A stretch of DNA of 64,000 bases. Source: Phytopythium helicoides. Lineage: Eukaryota > Oomycota > Peronosporomycetes > Pythiales > Pythiaceae. The notes below the pieces were generated by a model. It was given only the letters and a program-made list of their open reading frames with translations. It had not been told where the DNA came from and did no database searches. The stretch spans positions 1,488,001-1,552,000 of the forward strand of contig JANFNE010000001.1 of NCBI GenBank assembly GCA_024867545.1, written 5' to 3'. Shown piece after piece: positions 32,502-42,075 of the stretch (within the stretch, counting starts at the first letter, position 1; each line of letters begins with the position of its first letter). A program made the translations under genes and the position numbers.

Positions 32502-32514
32502 CCCATTCCTCCCC
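32502..32514 (+). promoter_or_regulatory. Initiator-like CCCATTCCTCCCC before TrpRS
   Basis: A CCATTCC core lies about 50 bp before the start codon in a pyrimidine-rich stretch, similar to the oomycete initiator. Position and wording are the only support. Confidence 0.3.
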
Positions 32515-32560
32515 CCTGCCGCACCTTTGCCACTCAACCAAGAGCTACGCGAGCGCGACG

Positions 32561-34162
32561 ATGGACGCGACGGCGCTGGGCGACAAGATCGCGGCCGTGG
32601 GCGGCGAGATCCGCGAGCTGAAGGCCGCCAAGGACCCGCAGCAGGCGGAGCGCGTGGCGGCGCTGGTGCAGGAGCTGCTGGCGCTCAAGACGCAGTACAA
32701 GGAGCTGACTGGCGCGGACTTCGCGGCCCCCACTGCGGGCGGCAAGAAGGAGAAGAAGAAGGCGGAGGCGCCGGCGGACGCGGGCGCCGCGGCCGGCGGC
32801 AAGTCCAAGAACCAGCTCAAGAAGGAGAAGAAGCTGGCTGAGGCCAAGAACAAGGCCACGGGCAAGCAGAAGCAGAAGCAGCAGGCCCCCAAGCCCGCCA
32901 AGCCCTCCGAGAGCGCCAAGCCCGCCGAGAGCGCGCCCGTGCCCTCGGACGCCGACCTGCTGCTGCGCCAGGTCACGTTCGAGCAGCAGGTCAAGACCTC
33001 GGGCGGCGGAGACGGACAGATCGTCACCCCCTGGGACGTCGAGGCCGAGAATGGCGTCGACTACGACAAGCTCATCGAGCAGTTCGGCAGCACCAAGATC
33101 CCGCAGGAACTCATTGACCGGATGGAGCGCCTCACGGGCGTGCGCGCGCACCGGTACCTCCGCCGCGGCTACTTCTTTTCGCACCGCGACCTGGACGTGA
33201 TCCTCGATGCGTACGAGAAGGGCGAGAAGTTCTTCTTGTACACTGGTCGTGGCCCGTCGTCGGGCAGCATGCACATGGGCCACATGATCCCGTTCACGTT
33301 CACCGCCTGGCTGCAGCGCGTGTTCGACGTACCGCTTGTGATCCAGCTCACCAACGACGAGAAGTTCCTGTTCAAGGACCAGACGCTTGAGGAGAGCCGT
33401 GTGATGGCGTGGGAGAACGCCAAGGACATCATTGCCTGCGGTTTCGACGTCAAGAAAACGTTCATTTTCGCGGACACGGACTACATCAAGGAGATGTACC
33501 CGCAAATCCTCAAGGTGCAGAAGTGCGTCACGTACAACCAGGTGCGCGGCATCTTTGGCTTCACGGGTTCCGACAACATTGGCAAGTCGGCCTTCCCGGC
33601 TGTTCAGGCTGTGCCGTCCTTTTCGGAGACGTTCCCGGTTGTTCTAGGTGGCCGCAAGGGTCTTCGCTGCCTCATCCCGCACGCCATCGACCAGGACCCG
33701 TACTTCCGTATGACTCGTGACGTAGCCCATCGCATTGGCTACCTCAAGCCGTCGTCGATCCACTCGAAGTTCTTCCCTGCGCTGCAGGGAAGCACGACGA
33801 AGATGAGTGCTAGCAAGGCCAGCACGACCATCTACATTAGCGACACGCCCGACGAGATCGCCACGAAGATCAAGAAGTACGCCTTCAGCGGTGGCGGCGA
33901 GACCAAGGCCGATCACGAGAAGTACGGCGCCAACCTTGAGGTGGACATTCCGTACCAGTACCTGTCGTTCATGCTTGAGGACGATGAGGAGCTCTTGCGC
34001 ATCGGCGAGGAGTACGGCAGCGGCCGCATGATGTCAGGAGAGGTCAAGCAGAAGCTGATCGACGTTATGACGGAGTTCACGATCGACATCCAGGCACGCC
34101 GAGCCGAGATCTCGGACGAGGTCGTGCACGAGTTCATGCGCGTGCGCCCGCTAGAGTTTTAG
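32561..34162 (+). CDS. WARS1: Cytosolic tryptophanyl-tRNA synthetase with WHEP domain
   Basis: This class I synthetase charges tRNA-Trp. It is intronless, 533 aa. An N-terminal WHEP-like helical hairpin ([39 protein letters not shown]) is followed by a Lys/Ala-rich linker (residues about 60-115). The catalytic core opens with [20 protein letters not shown]. The HIGH-equivalent is [12 protein letters not shown] and the KMSKS-equivalent is [15 protein letters not shown]-type parts and the [20 protein letters not shown] end region fit the eukaryotic cytosolic TrpRS. The start ATG lies in GACGATGGACG. The WHEP domain suggests association with other synthetases or RNA, as known for metazoan forms. 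Confidence 0.96.
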   Translation: MDATALGDKIAAVGGEIRELKAAKDPQQAERVAALVQELLALKTQYKELTGADFAAPTAGGKKEKKKAEAPADAGAAAGGKSKNQLKKEKKLAEAKNKATGKQKQKQQAPKPAKPSESAKPAESAPVPSDADLLLRQVTFEQQVKTSGGGDGQIVTPWDVEAENGVDYDKLIEQFGSTKIPQELIDRMERLTGVRAHRYLRRGYFFSHRDLDVILDAYEKGEKFFLYTGRGPSSGSMHMGHMIPFTFTAWLQRVFDVPLVIQLTNDEKFLFKDQTLEESRVMAWENAKDIIACGFDVKKTFIFADTDYIKEMYPQILKVQKCVTYNQVRGIFGFTGSDNIGKSAFPAVQAVPSFSETFPVVLGGRKGLRCLIPHAIDQDPYFRMTRDVAHRIGYLKPSSIHSKFFPALQGSTTKMSASKASTTIYISDTPDEIATKIKKYAFSGGGETKADHEKYGANLEVDIPYQYLSFMLEDDEELLRIGEEYGSGRMMSGEVKQKLIDVMTEFTIDIQARRAEISDEVVHEFMRVRPLEF

Positions 34163-34440
34163 AGCTCGTTGCTACGTCAGTCGATGTGATGGAAAAGTGC
34201 GAGTAACAAACTCACGCTTGTCACTCACGCTTGGACAGCAATTTTTTATTGTTTTTTTTTAGTCGATGGTTTTCTACTTGTACTGCTAACTACTACTACT
34301 GACGTACTCAATTATCAAGGAGCTAGCACATGGAAAGCGACGCATGAACACATATCTGGCGAGGAGCGGATGCGGGACAGAAGGAAGGTGCGATCCGGCT
34401 ACTTGCGGTCGTGGTCGTGGTGACACTAAGAACCGTAAAC
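34163..34440. other. Convergent 3' flanks
   Basis: This is the 3' flank shared by TrpRS (plus) and the TRF4-like gene (minus), with a T-run near 34240-34260. A minus-strand frame across 34286-34440 continues only by reading through the chosen stop and has no motif. Confidence 0.35.
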
Positions 34441-36953
34441 TCACTCGGGATCGAGGCTGAGGCGCTGGGAGACACAAGCTTCCAACGACACACCAGCTAA
34501 AAGATTCTGGTACATGTTGAACCACGCTTGAATCACCTGTACTCGACGCTATTAGCACCATCACAGCTACCCCCGCGCAATGAGTTATAGAAGGATACCT
34601 CGCTCATACGGAAGCAGTTGCCAATGTTGCGTCCGGGCTTGATTGGGTCCACAATGAACGGTGGTACAACAGAGCAACTGTCGGGGAGAACCTTCTCCGA
34701 AGGGAGGCGAAAGTATTCACTGCAAGGTCCCGTAGAGTTAACATTGCTCCCATTTCAGCCAAAGCTACCATACTCACGTACCCTCCCTTGTTGATGGAAA
34801 TACCGTACCGACGATAATCGAACGTGATGTACGTCTCCAGAAAAAGCAACAAGAGGTTGCCGATACCAGTGCGCCACGTGATGCAATCGCCGCGCGAGAA
34901 GGTGTAGCACCAAGTTGCCTTGGTCGGGCTCCCACTAACACTTGGAGAGTTGGCGGGTGATGTGTAGGGTAGAGCCAAATCGGACCAGCTTCGATAGCGC
35001 AACCGATCGATCTTGCTTGCCATCGAGTTATCGAATGACTTGAAGTGCTCATCCCCACATGCCTACAATTGCCGAAGTCAGTTGCATCACCCCACCAAAC
35101 CGACATGTTCAATGCAGTGTTACCTGCAAAAATCGGATCGCCATAATCACGAGTGCGTAGGAGGACAAACCGCCTGTGAAAGCACAGTTCAAGTCTGTTT
35201 CAAACAATAACAGCAGAAGTAAGAATACCGATGAAACCCAATCAAGAACTGTCTAGTGGACTCGCCGTAGCAGTGGAGATGACACTTGAGAAGGATCACA
35301 AGTGGCCGAAGAGCGGGCATTTCTGCTTGATACGAATAAATGAGGTCACGAGCGATCAAGCCTGAGTGTCCTGGAGAGTGGCTGCATGTCAGATCGAGCA
35401 AAACCTCCACGTTCGACCTCTCTGACAAGTACGCGATCTTCAACACTGGGATTTTTGCGCTGCCGAGAAATTCGACGCGCTTCGCCCACGGCTGTGTCTT
35501 TACCAGCTCATCCAGCTCCTTGAGGATATTGAATGGCGACTCACTCGACAATGACTTCGATACCAGCACACAGTCAATGTCGCTCATGGGAAGTGCCAAG
35601 CGCGTATAATTCGAGCCGTACACGTCGACGACAGCGTCTGGCCAGCGAGAAGCAACAGTGGCACGAAGAGCCTGAACAGCTTCAAGCTGAATCGGCTCAA
35701 TCACTGCGAGACTTGCATCCAGACAAGCCAATAGCGCCTCGGACTGTGTGCTGAGATTGCTGTTCGTGCAATGACAATGATTAGAATCCAGCTGCAATAA
35801 TTTTAGACAGTGATACAAGCTCCAACCTGTAGAGAGCGTCTTCATGATTGACAGTTGGATAAACCTCGCTAGCTGGATGGACTCCAAGCTGGTTGAATCG
35901 GTGCGAGCGGTAGTTTGCACACCGACAATCTGCCCCGTGCGATTTGTTGCTGGGTCTCGGAGCCTGTTGACGATCACAATGATCAAAGGCATCCTTGTGC
36001 CGACGATCGTACATCGACCAGTCACGCCGATGAAGTCGATTTCGATGTACCGGGATCTTGTAGTTCATCTCACCCAGCATGTCCTTCTCAAGCACATCTC
36101 CTCGACTCATCCGTTTGTCTTGAGTAGATGGGGGCTTGGAGGGCGGAGTAGTGTCGTGGAAAGCGGCGCCATCTCTGGACATATTTCGCTTCAGGACGGC
36201 GTCTTTGAACAACAACTTTTTGCTCGGCGATATCGGGCTTGACGGTGGATATGGGGCGATTTGAATAGGGTGGTGTCCAGCATTCGGATGGACAAGGTGA
36301 GGATCAGCGTACGCAGGAAGGGGCAACGGTGGAAGAAAGTGTCCTCGATCCCTTTGAGTGGTCAGCCTTTCGAGTTAGCTCGATCGAGCATCGACAGCAA
36401 AAGGAATTCAAGTGCGAGACCGTACATGATCGTCGTTGAGGTGGCAGTGAGATCAGGGTGCTGGGTTGGTGACACGCTCATTGGTATCGGAAAGCCTGGC
36501 CTGGGGCTCGAGTGTTTGGCGCTCGAACTTGGTGGTCTGGTGTAGCCGGAGCTAGTGGAGCAAAGCAAGAGAATACAGTCAATGATCATGGAACAATGGT
36601 GCTTCAACAAAGAGTCAGATGACAGCGTACCTCGAGTACATCGGCGCATCTCTGTCGTGGGAGAACCGGCAGCGGTTTCCATAGTTGCATGAGCCTTTGG
36701 TCAAAAACTGGATGCATCCGTTGATCGACTTTCTGCGTCCAGGCGAGGCACGCGACTTGCCGTGGCGGCGTCCAGCCTCGTCAGGCGCGAGCAGCGTGGG
36801 CTGGGCCTGGTACAGATGGTACCGCGGCGTGCCGTCGGCTGCCTTTTCAAGGCCCCCCGCGTGGCTCGTCGCCTCCTGGCTCGGCGCCTCCATGAGGGCC
36901 TCACGCGCGTTCGTCACCGCCACTCGCTCGCCCGGAGTCATGCTTCCTCGCAT
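34441..36953 (-). CDS. CCCH zinc-finger protein with TRF4/PAPD-like nucleotidyltransferase domain
   Basis: Noncanonical poly(A)/poly(U) polymerases tail RNAs for decay or processing. The N-terminus (start MRGSMTPGERVAV) has a CCCH finger, CIQFLTKGSCNYGNRCRFSH (C-x8-C-x5-C-x3-H). A long disordered Pro/Ser region with LHRRDWSMYDRRHKD follows. The catalytic domain has VDVYGSNYTRLALPMSDID, with the GS and DxD metal site. The third carboxylate position reads NVEVLL, so Glu where Asp is usual. The PAP-associated part includes LRPLVILLKC, GGLSSYALVIMAIRFLQ and GISINKGGYFRLPSE. Several short introns are needed, and exon edges between 34600 and 36660 are approximate. The stop taken is TGA at 34441-34443. 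The finger-polymerase fusion suggests sequence-directed tailing, an inference. Confidence 0.75.
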
Positions 36954-37507
36954 TCGGAGCTCTCGTTCCTCGCTGTCGCTGACTCGTTCGCGTGTGTGCG
37001 AGGCGAGCGCCTGTCGCCGCCTTGAAGCTGCCCTTTCTCGCGCAGCCCTCGACCGGAGCCGCCGACAAGGCGAGCGCGTCGCACAAACTCGAACTGGAGC
37101 GGCCGCTGCGCGTGGGGAAGGCGCCAGGTGACTGCGGGCGTGGCGCGGAGGAGCTGCGGGTGGAGCGCGAAGGGAACTGGGCGTTCTACCTCCGGTTGTC
37201 TCTTGCGGATTGGGAACCCATCAGATCGGTCACACGTGCGTGGGATACGGTGCTAATAATTGGTTTCACACGCGGGTTTGCAGACCTGTCTCCCGCGACA
37301 CGACCCGCGCGACCCGTGAGCTGCATACTTGATCCATGCTAAACTCCATGCGGGTCCCGTGGGGGCTCGACCCACTATTGATTTCGTCTCCTGTTCTGTT
37401 TTGTGGCTTCAACCAACACTTGTCGCGGTTGAAGCAGTGACAACCATCCAGCGTTGATACATGCATTTTCCCTGACGGCCGCGACGCTACGAGTCGGGCA
37501 AGCGCTA
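36954..37507. other. Intergenic region with an ATG-less open frame
   Basis: A plus-strand frame at about 37020-37230 has coding-like composition (LELERPLRVGKAPGDCG, EGNWAFYLRLSLADWEPI) but no ATG, family motif or clear splice partner. A GTGGG/CCCAC stem near 37358-37374 looks like a tRNA T-arm but no acceptor or anticodon arms fit. No gene is called. Confidence 0.3.
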
Positions 37508-38273
37508 CTACATGTTGCCTGCCCGGTACTCCTCGAGCTTCTCGAGCGTGCCGGTCTCGAGGAACTCGTCGATCTTGGCGGCCGAGGACTTGCCGATGCC
37601 CTTGAGCTTGAGCGCCTGCTTGCCGGACGTGATCTCGTCTTCGCAGTCGCGGATGGCCTTGGCCACCTTGGACCAGGTGCCGCCCTTGAACTTCTCTCCG
37701 CGCTTGAACTCGAAGCCGGACAGCTCGGCGAACGCGTCAGCCAGCGGCTGGTTGGCCTCCACCGTCGCCGCCGCCTTTTGCCGCGGCTTCTTGGCCTTGG
37801 GCTCGCCGTCCTCCTCGTCCTCCTCGTCCTCCTCGACCTTCTTCTTGGCCTTGGCGCCGCGCTTCTTGCCCTTCTCGGGCTTGGCGTCGTCGTCCTCGCC
37901 CTTGACCGCCGCGGCCTTGCGCTTCTTGGTGGCCGGCGGCGCGTCCGTGCCGAACTTCTTGATCATCTCCTCGAGCGCCTTGTCCATCTGGAACTCGCCC
38001 TGCGTTGCCACTCTCCCTCAGTCCACGGCGCCCGTCGCGCTGCCAGCCGCCAATAGCCACCACTCACGTCCTCCTTGGTCGAGTTGAGCATCGTGCCGGC
38101 CACAACGGCCGCATTGCCCGGGTCCTGCCAGCGTCGTCAGCCGCCAGTCGCTCGCTCGCCGTCCAGCGCGTGAGCCGCGCGCGACGCACCGTGGGGAGCT
38201 TGACGCCCTTGGCCGCGCACAGCGCCAGCAGCTGCTTGGCCGCCTGCTTGCTCTTCTCGCGGCTCGAGCTCAT
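37508..38273 (-). CDS. Basic protein with helix-hairpin-helix (Pol beta N-domain-like), three exons
   Basis: Exon 1 encodes MSSSREKSKQAAKQLLALCA and KGVKLPT. Exon 2 reads DPGNAAVVAGTMLNSTKED. Exon 3 starts GEFQMDKALEEMIKKFGTD. A Lys/Glu-rich linker (about 50 residues with a DEEDEEDGE run) leads to a C-terminal domain resembling the 8-kDa lyase/HhH module of DNA polymerases beta and lambda (NQPLADAFAELSGFEF, WSKVAKAIRDCEDEI, LKLKGIGKSSAAKIDEFLET, LEKLEEYRAGN). LKGIGKSSAAKI is the hairpin DNA-binding motif. No polymerase palm follows; the gene stops right after the domain. It could be a chromatin or repair accessory factor. Introns use GTGCGTCG and GTGAGTGG donors. Confidence 0.75.
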
Positions 38274-38396
38274 GATGAGGCGGTTGCGCTGCGGTTTTTT
38301 TTTGCCTGGCAGTGGCGAGACGGCCTACAGAATAGAATACCGTGAGGAGGGTATGATCGATAGAGGGATATGGAAAACCGGTTGTTTTGCTGAAAA

Positions 38397-38740
38397 TTAG
38401 CCAACGCGATCCTTGCGTATGGGTTCACCAAGATGTGACCGCCCGCGGTCCACCCATTCCGTTCTGTTGGTGGTTGCCAACGTTTTTGCTTTGGAGCGAT
38501 CGATCTCGGTGATGAACTCTCTCTCGTTGGCGGCGTCCAAAAGGTCCGACAACGTGGTTCGTGGAGGAAAACGCAGGTGTCCGCTTTCGGATTTGTTACG
38601 TGGTGGAGCGTTCTGGAAGGTGGTGGTCCTTGCTACAGTAGAACGCAAGGGCGCACGCGCACGCGTGTATTAGTAGACAAGCAGGGAGCCATCAAGGAAC
38701 CCATCGTGAACCCCTGAGAGCCCGCCGCGAGTTGAAGCAG
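38397..38740 (-). CDS. Possible small gene, poorly defined
   Basis: The minus strand reads MAASTRGGLSGVHDGFLDG from an ATG near 38739, and a second coding-like stretch (FPPRTTLSDLLDAANEREF, ITEIDRSKAKTL, stop near 38397). I could not find a splice that keeps the frame between them, so the model is uncertain. No homologue is recognised. Confidence 0.25.
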
Positions 38741-38820
38741 CCATCTTGATGCCCGAACATTCGCGCTGCCTTCCTCGAACGGTCGCCCCTGATTTTTTTT
38801 ATAAATTACTTCGTGTACCA

Positions 38821-38982
38821 AAAAAACCAACCAAGGTTTTTTACCAACTATCGAGGTTTTTCCATTTTGCTAGTCGCCGTTCCGATTCGAATTCCTTCCT
38901 AAAACCTCAGGTTTTTCTGTTTTTCATGAGGTTTATTGAAAACACCTCAAGGTGTATTATCAAAACACCTCATGAGGTGTTT
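38821..38982. repeat. Cluster of short palindromes with ACCT/AGGT cores
   Basis: Four inverted repeats lie within 162 bp of AT-rich DNA: 38821-38842 (AAAAAACC/GGTTTTTT, 6-nt loop), 38901-38915 (AAAACCT-C-AGGTTTT), 38942-38955 (ACACCT/AGGTGT) and a perfect 20-bp palindrome at 38963-38982 (AAACACCTCATGAGGTGTTT). All share a CCT/AGG core. They lie upstream of the 39333 gene and could be iterated protein-binding sites or a foldback element. Confidence 0.75.
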
Positions 38983-39332
38983 GGAAACGGTTATTTTTCA
39001 CCCCTCTGTTTTCAGCCAATCGTCGCCTTGAACGCCAGATGACGCGACCCAATCAGAATGAAATAGAGTTTTTCGCCCCCCTTCGCCACCATCGCGGCCG
39101 CCGCCAGAGAAGAAGCCGCCGCGTCGAGCCGAACGCGCGCCGAAGCCCCGCGGAGCGCGCGCGTCGCCGGCCGAATAAGATCCGCCGCCGTGCCGAGCGC
39201 CTTCTTTCCGTGGCGCGCAGTTTGCAATTGGCTTCGTCGAACGCTCCGCCGTTGACCTGCGCCGCCTTTAGGTGCTCCGAGTCCGAACGGTAGCCTGCTC
39301 CGCCGCGTACGGTACGCCTGCCCGCCCGCGCG

Positions 39333-41725
39333 ATGCTCATGGCCGAGGCCTACGCCCCCGGCGCGCTAGCGACCGCGGTCACCGCCAGCTCGGCGCTGCT
39401 CGAGCCCGAGGCCGACAACTTCTCGGAGCGGGTGCGTATTGCGCTGCCTGTGATGGATGGATGGCTTGACAGGAGGGACCCTAACGGTTTCGGTGGATGA
39501 TGATGCGCCCACGGCAGCTCCGCTTGAAGATCCAGCCGCAGCCGCCCAAGTTCCCGTTCCGCGACCACCCGTTTGACATCACCGTGTACCTCGTGGACCC
39601 GGCCGACCACCTCAAGTCCGGGTGCGTGGCGCTGTCCATCTCCTGATGTCCAACCTCCCCCTCACTGACGAACATGCTGCCGCGGACATGACAGCATCAC
39701 GCTGCCGCTCAATGTCGAGCTCTACTCGGCCGAGAAGATGCTGCCGGTCGAGAAGCCCATCATGCACATCGACCCGTCCACCAAGCCCGTCATGAACGGC
39801 GACGGTATCTGCAAGCTGCGCATCCGCATCAGCGAGTGCTCCATGGCGCTCGGCAACCGAAAGTTCGTCATCCACATCAGTGCCGCCAATAACAAAGGTA
39901 CGCGATCCATTATTTTGTTGTTGTTGCTCGCGACGCCGTCAATAGTGCGCAAGTGTGTTAATCCTCCATGGCTTGCCATTTCGCAGAGTATAATGTCGTC
40001 CCTGCGGTAACGTCGGAGATGACGGTGATCCAGCACCGACTGCTCATCCAAGAAAAGCTGCCGGAGCTGTGGTACAAGGACGAAGGCGGCCGCGACAAGT
40101 GCATGCTGCTGCCGATTTTCCTCGTCAACGAAAAGGGCGAGCGCGTTGGCAACCGCCCCGTGCCGCTGCGCGTCACGCTGCTTTACGAAAACGAGCACCC
40201 GGTTCTGAAGCAAGACATTTTGAAGATGTCGCCTGATTGCCAGCGCACGATTGACGCGCAGGGCAAGGCGCTTCTGAAGCTGCGCATTGAAGATGTGTCC
40301 AAGAACCACCAAGGCCAAGCTTTCCGCTTGAAAGTGGAGGCCGACACGGCTCAGTCCCCGATGAACTTTGACGTCGCATACGACCTCAGCTCGACGATCT
40401 CGGTCCGTTCGAAGCGCAACAAGCGACGACCGCACAAGGGTCTCCCAGCGCCGATGTCACATCACATCCTGACCGGCGTGGCAACGCCCGGGTCCACCAC
40501 TTCTTCTCCTGCATCGAATGGAGAGAATGACCTGACGTTCGGCTCGACATTTGCCGCTGAGGAGCGCCGCAAGAAGATGCGCACCGGCGAGTCGCCCTTG
40601 GGGACTGTGAGCAGCCCTCACGGTAACAATCCACTTTCCAGCGCGATGGAGAGCGTCTTGGGCTGGACTGCAGCCATTGTCAATGGATTGCATCAGCTGG
40701 AGTGGCAGACCGTTGGATACGAGAGCAAGAGCGATGGAACCGCAGATCCAGACCGCCCAATCTATCGATGCCCTGCCTGTTGGAGATACAAGGACGTCAT
40801 GACTTATGAAACAGCGCAGCACGACACCAAGTGTTTGATTGCAAACTTGCTGCTGACCTACGCGACGGATACGGTCGGACACCTTGACTACGTCCTCAAG
40901 TCGATTGAGCGCTTCCCTGCGTTGATGGCGAGTGCGCAGCAGGCGTCAGCCGAGAAGGTGGCGAAGCAATTTGCCGCTGCCAACAGCATGCACGCAGCGA
41001 ATGCTTCGGTTGTGAGCCCTCACGGAGCTTCGAACGGCACGATGGGCAACAGCACTCCTCTTGGCAACGACCCGAACGCGAACGCTAATGTCATGATGGC
41101 GCAGAGCATGATGATGAACTCGACTGCAATGGCTGCTCCTGCAGCGAACCAATTCTCCGTTTCAGCCGCGCAGACAAACCCAATGGCAGCGACGCAAACA
41201 GCGGTCAACATGAATCTGAATAGCATGGAGGGACCCCCTGGACTTTTCCGGAACAACTCGGGTGGACTCACAGAGTTCATGCGACAGCTCGATGAGCAAG
41301 AAGGCAGCGACGCGATGTTCTACCCGAACTTGGGCGGATCGGGTGCACCGCCGAACCCAAGCTCGCAAATTGCTGATGCGATCGAAATGCAAGTGTACTA
41401 CGTGGTGGCACGTATGGTGACCGTTGACTCGAGCAATGCGATTGGCTTTCCGGCTTTTGACGCGGCCATGAACTTGCTTGGGTTCTATCAAGAGGGACGC
41501 GATAGCACAACCACCGAGGTTGTGTTCGTTCCAGTCAGCGACATCCCAGCTATATCGCAGGGCGAGATCGTGGAGACGCAGCGCCTTCTCCGCTCGGAGA
41601 TGAAGGAGAGCAGCAGTGCCGTGTTCACGCTACCGCGCTGCAGCAACAACCTTGTAAAGCTCAAGGAGGACGTCATCCTGTTTCACTGGAACGTCAAGGA
41701 CCGCGCGGCTACGGCCAAGTGGTGA
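39333..41725 (+). CDS. Unknown conserved-looking protein with two beta-sandwich-like domains, four exons
   Basis: I do not recognise the family. The N-terminal 250 residues hold two similar stretches of beta-rich sequence (LRLKIQPQPPKFPFRDHPFD...GITLPLNVELYSAEK...CKLRIRISECSMALGNRKF and LPIFLVNEKGERVGNRPVPL...KALLKLRIEDVSKNHQGQAF), which look like a duplicated domain. A Ser-rich linker leads to a short Cys/His motif (YRCPACWRYKDVMTYE...HDTKC) and a helical part. A Met/Asn/Ala-rich disordered stretch follows, then a C-terminal globular part (QIADAIEMQVYYVVARMVTV, LLGFYQEGRDSTTTEVVFVP) ending WNVKDRAATAKW. Introns sit after SER, KSG and NNK, with GTGCGT, GTGCGT and GTACGC donors. There is no signal peptide. 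A cytosolic or nuclear regulator is plausible but unproved. Confidence 0.8.
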
Positions 41726-42075
41726 ACAGAAAGCGCTGTCGCTTCCAAAATGACGGTGCGGGGGCGGCTCGGCGAAGAAGACAAAGGCAATTGAGTATTT
41801 ATTGTTTTTCTAGTGGTAGTTTGTGTGAGCTTCGCGCTCTGCCGGGCCGTCGCGGGAGTTGTACAAGAGAAGAAGAGGATGAGGAAGCAGAAGACACGAC
41901 GAATGCGATGATGAGAAAGTGTGACAAGTAAATCCGCGATCAACACGAACCATGTTTTTCTATCAAGCACGGGTGTTGGAGAGGGGACTCTCCTCAGGAG
42001 ACAACAGGAATGTTTGGTAACCACGCAGTATGCTGCGACTGACTTGCAACTCTGTTTTGTCTGTTCGTTGTTTGA

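Noticed and set aside
36992..37342. Plus-strand open frame with coding-like composition
   Set aside because: It has no ATG, no recognised motif and no clear splice partner. It could be the inside of a GC-rich promoter region between two minus-strand genes.
37320..37390. tRNA-like T-arm (GTGGG, 7-nt loop, CCCAC)
   Set aside because: The loop lacks TTC, no acceptor stem pairs with the bases upstream, and no anticodon arm fits the spacing.
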